Shown here: one piece after another, positions 4,909 through 5,189 of the stretch
How positions within the stretch are numbered: the stretch's first letter is position 1
Layout of the letters: the number at the start of each line of letters is the position of its first letter
Origin: Chloroflexia bacterium
GTDB taxonomy: Bacteria > Chloroflexota > Chloroflexia > QHBQ01 > JADMIH01
Direction: 5' to 3'
Assembly: GCA_025927935.1 (NCBI GenBank)
Contig: JAICKM010000524.1
Coordinates: forward strand, 1-5,189
DNA length: 5,189 nt
Made by a program: the position numbers and the translations under genes
The notes under the pieces: model-generated
The model's database searches: none
Told to the model about the DNA's origin: nothing
What the model saw: only the letters and a program-made list of their open reading frames with translations

Positions 4909-5189
4909 ATGACAGGCATTGAACACCTGAACGCCGGGACCGCGGAACCGGAAGCTCCGCACCTCGACCGGTTTGAACGGCTGGAACCGAACCAACTGGC
5001 GGTCGCCCTCTTCATTCTGTCCGAAGTGGTCTTCTTCGCCATGCTGATCATCGCCTATATCTTTTATCGGGACGCGCCGGCCGTCGCCGGTGGCCCTACG
5101 GCGAAGACGGCGCTGGACATCCCGCTGACCACCCTGTTCAGCATCTGCCTGTTCGCCAGCAGCGGCACGATCTGGATGGCCGACCGCAG
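4909..5189 (+). CDS. coxC: Cytochrome c oxidase subunit III, N-terminal part (3' end cut by window edge)
   Basis: Reading from ATG at 4909 gives 93 codons open to the window edge. After a hydrophilic N-terminus (1-28) come two membrane helices, about 30-53 and 72-91. FILSEVVFFAMLIIAYIFYR (35-54) carries the conserved SE motif with Glu39, equivalent to the buried Glu of the subunit III family that may bind lipid and help proton uptake. LDIPLTTLFSICLFASSGT (69-87) matches the next conserved helix (LEVPLLNT...SSG-like in relatives). Subunit III (CtaE) has no redox centre and stabilises turnover of subunit I. It follows coxA by 13 bases, so it belongs to the same operon. The rest of the gene, and any subunit IV or assembly genes, lie outside the window. 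Confidence 0.93.
   Translation, partial: MTGIEHLNAGTAEPEAPHLDRFERLEPNQLAVALFILSEVVFFAMLIIAYIFYRDAPAVAGGPTAKTALDIPLTTLFSICLFASSGTIWMADR

Overview
The window looks like a chromosomal segment of a GC-rich, aerobically respiring bacterium. The caa3-type oxidase genes together with a TPR-V4R protein of a kind I associate with filamentous Chloroflexota (Chloroflexia) make that phylum my best guess. This is a weak inference from protein flavour; there is no rRNA or other marker gene here.

Layout: two genes run leftward on the minus strand. The first (778-1803) encodes a 341-residue cytoplasmic protein with N-terminal TPR repeats, a low-complexity Ala/Pro and acidic linker, and a cysteine-containing V4R (4-vinyl-reductase-like) ligand-binding domain. 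The second (743 to beyond base 1) encodes a secreted clan GH-A glycoside hydrolase, cut by the left edge before its nucleophile. Only 34 bases separate them, and these hold a GC-rich hairpin, so they may share a transcript with a control point between them.

A divergent intergenic region of about 490 bases (1804-2295) follows. It carries a good sigma70-like promoter for the minus-strand pair (TTGACT, 17 bases, TATACT), a long leader, an AT-richer stretch with helically phased AGCTWAA repeats, and four short inverted repeats before the rightward genes. No convincing promoter for the rightward operon could be named.

Rightward lies a tight cytochrome c oxidase operon: subunit II fused to a cytochrome c domain (2296-3237), subunit I (3234-4895, overlapping by ATGA) and the start of subunit III (4909 to beyond the right edge). 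Together they form the core of an A1-type, caa3-like haem-copper oxidase. Electrons enter through the fused haem c, pass to CuA, haem a and the haem a3/CuB site, where O2 is reduced to water and protons are pumped. Nearly all cofactor and D/K-channel residues are present; the His that helps bind Mg in mitochondrial and proteobacterial enzymes is Thr here.

Overall the oxidase genes are ordinary. The less-explained parts are the TPR-V4R protein, its repeat-bearing linker, the hairpin between it and the hydrolase gene, and the cluster of inverted repeats in the oxidase upstream region. I see no evidence of a mobile element, CRISPR array, RNA gene or clearly novel system.
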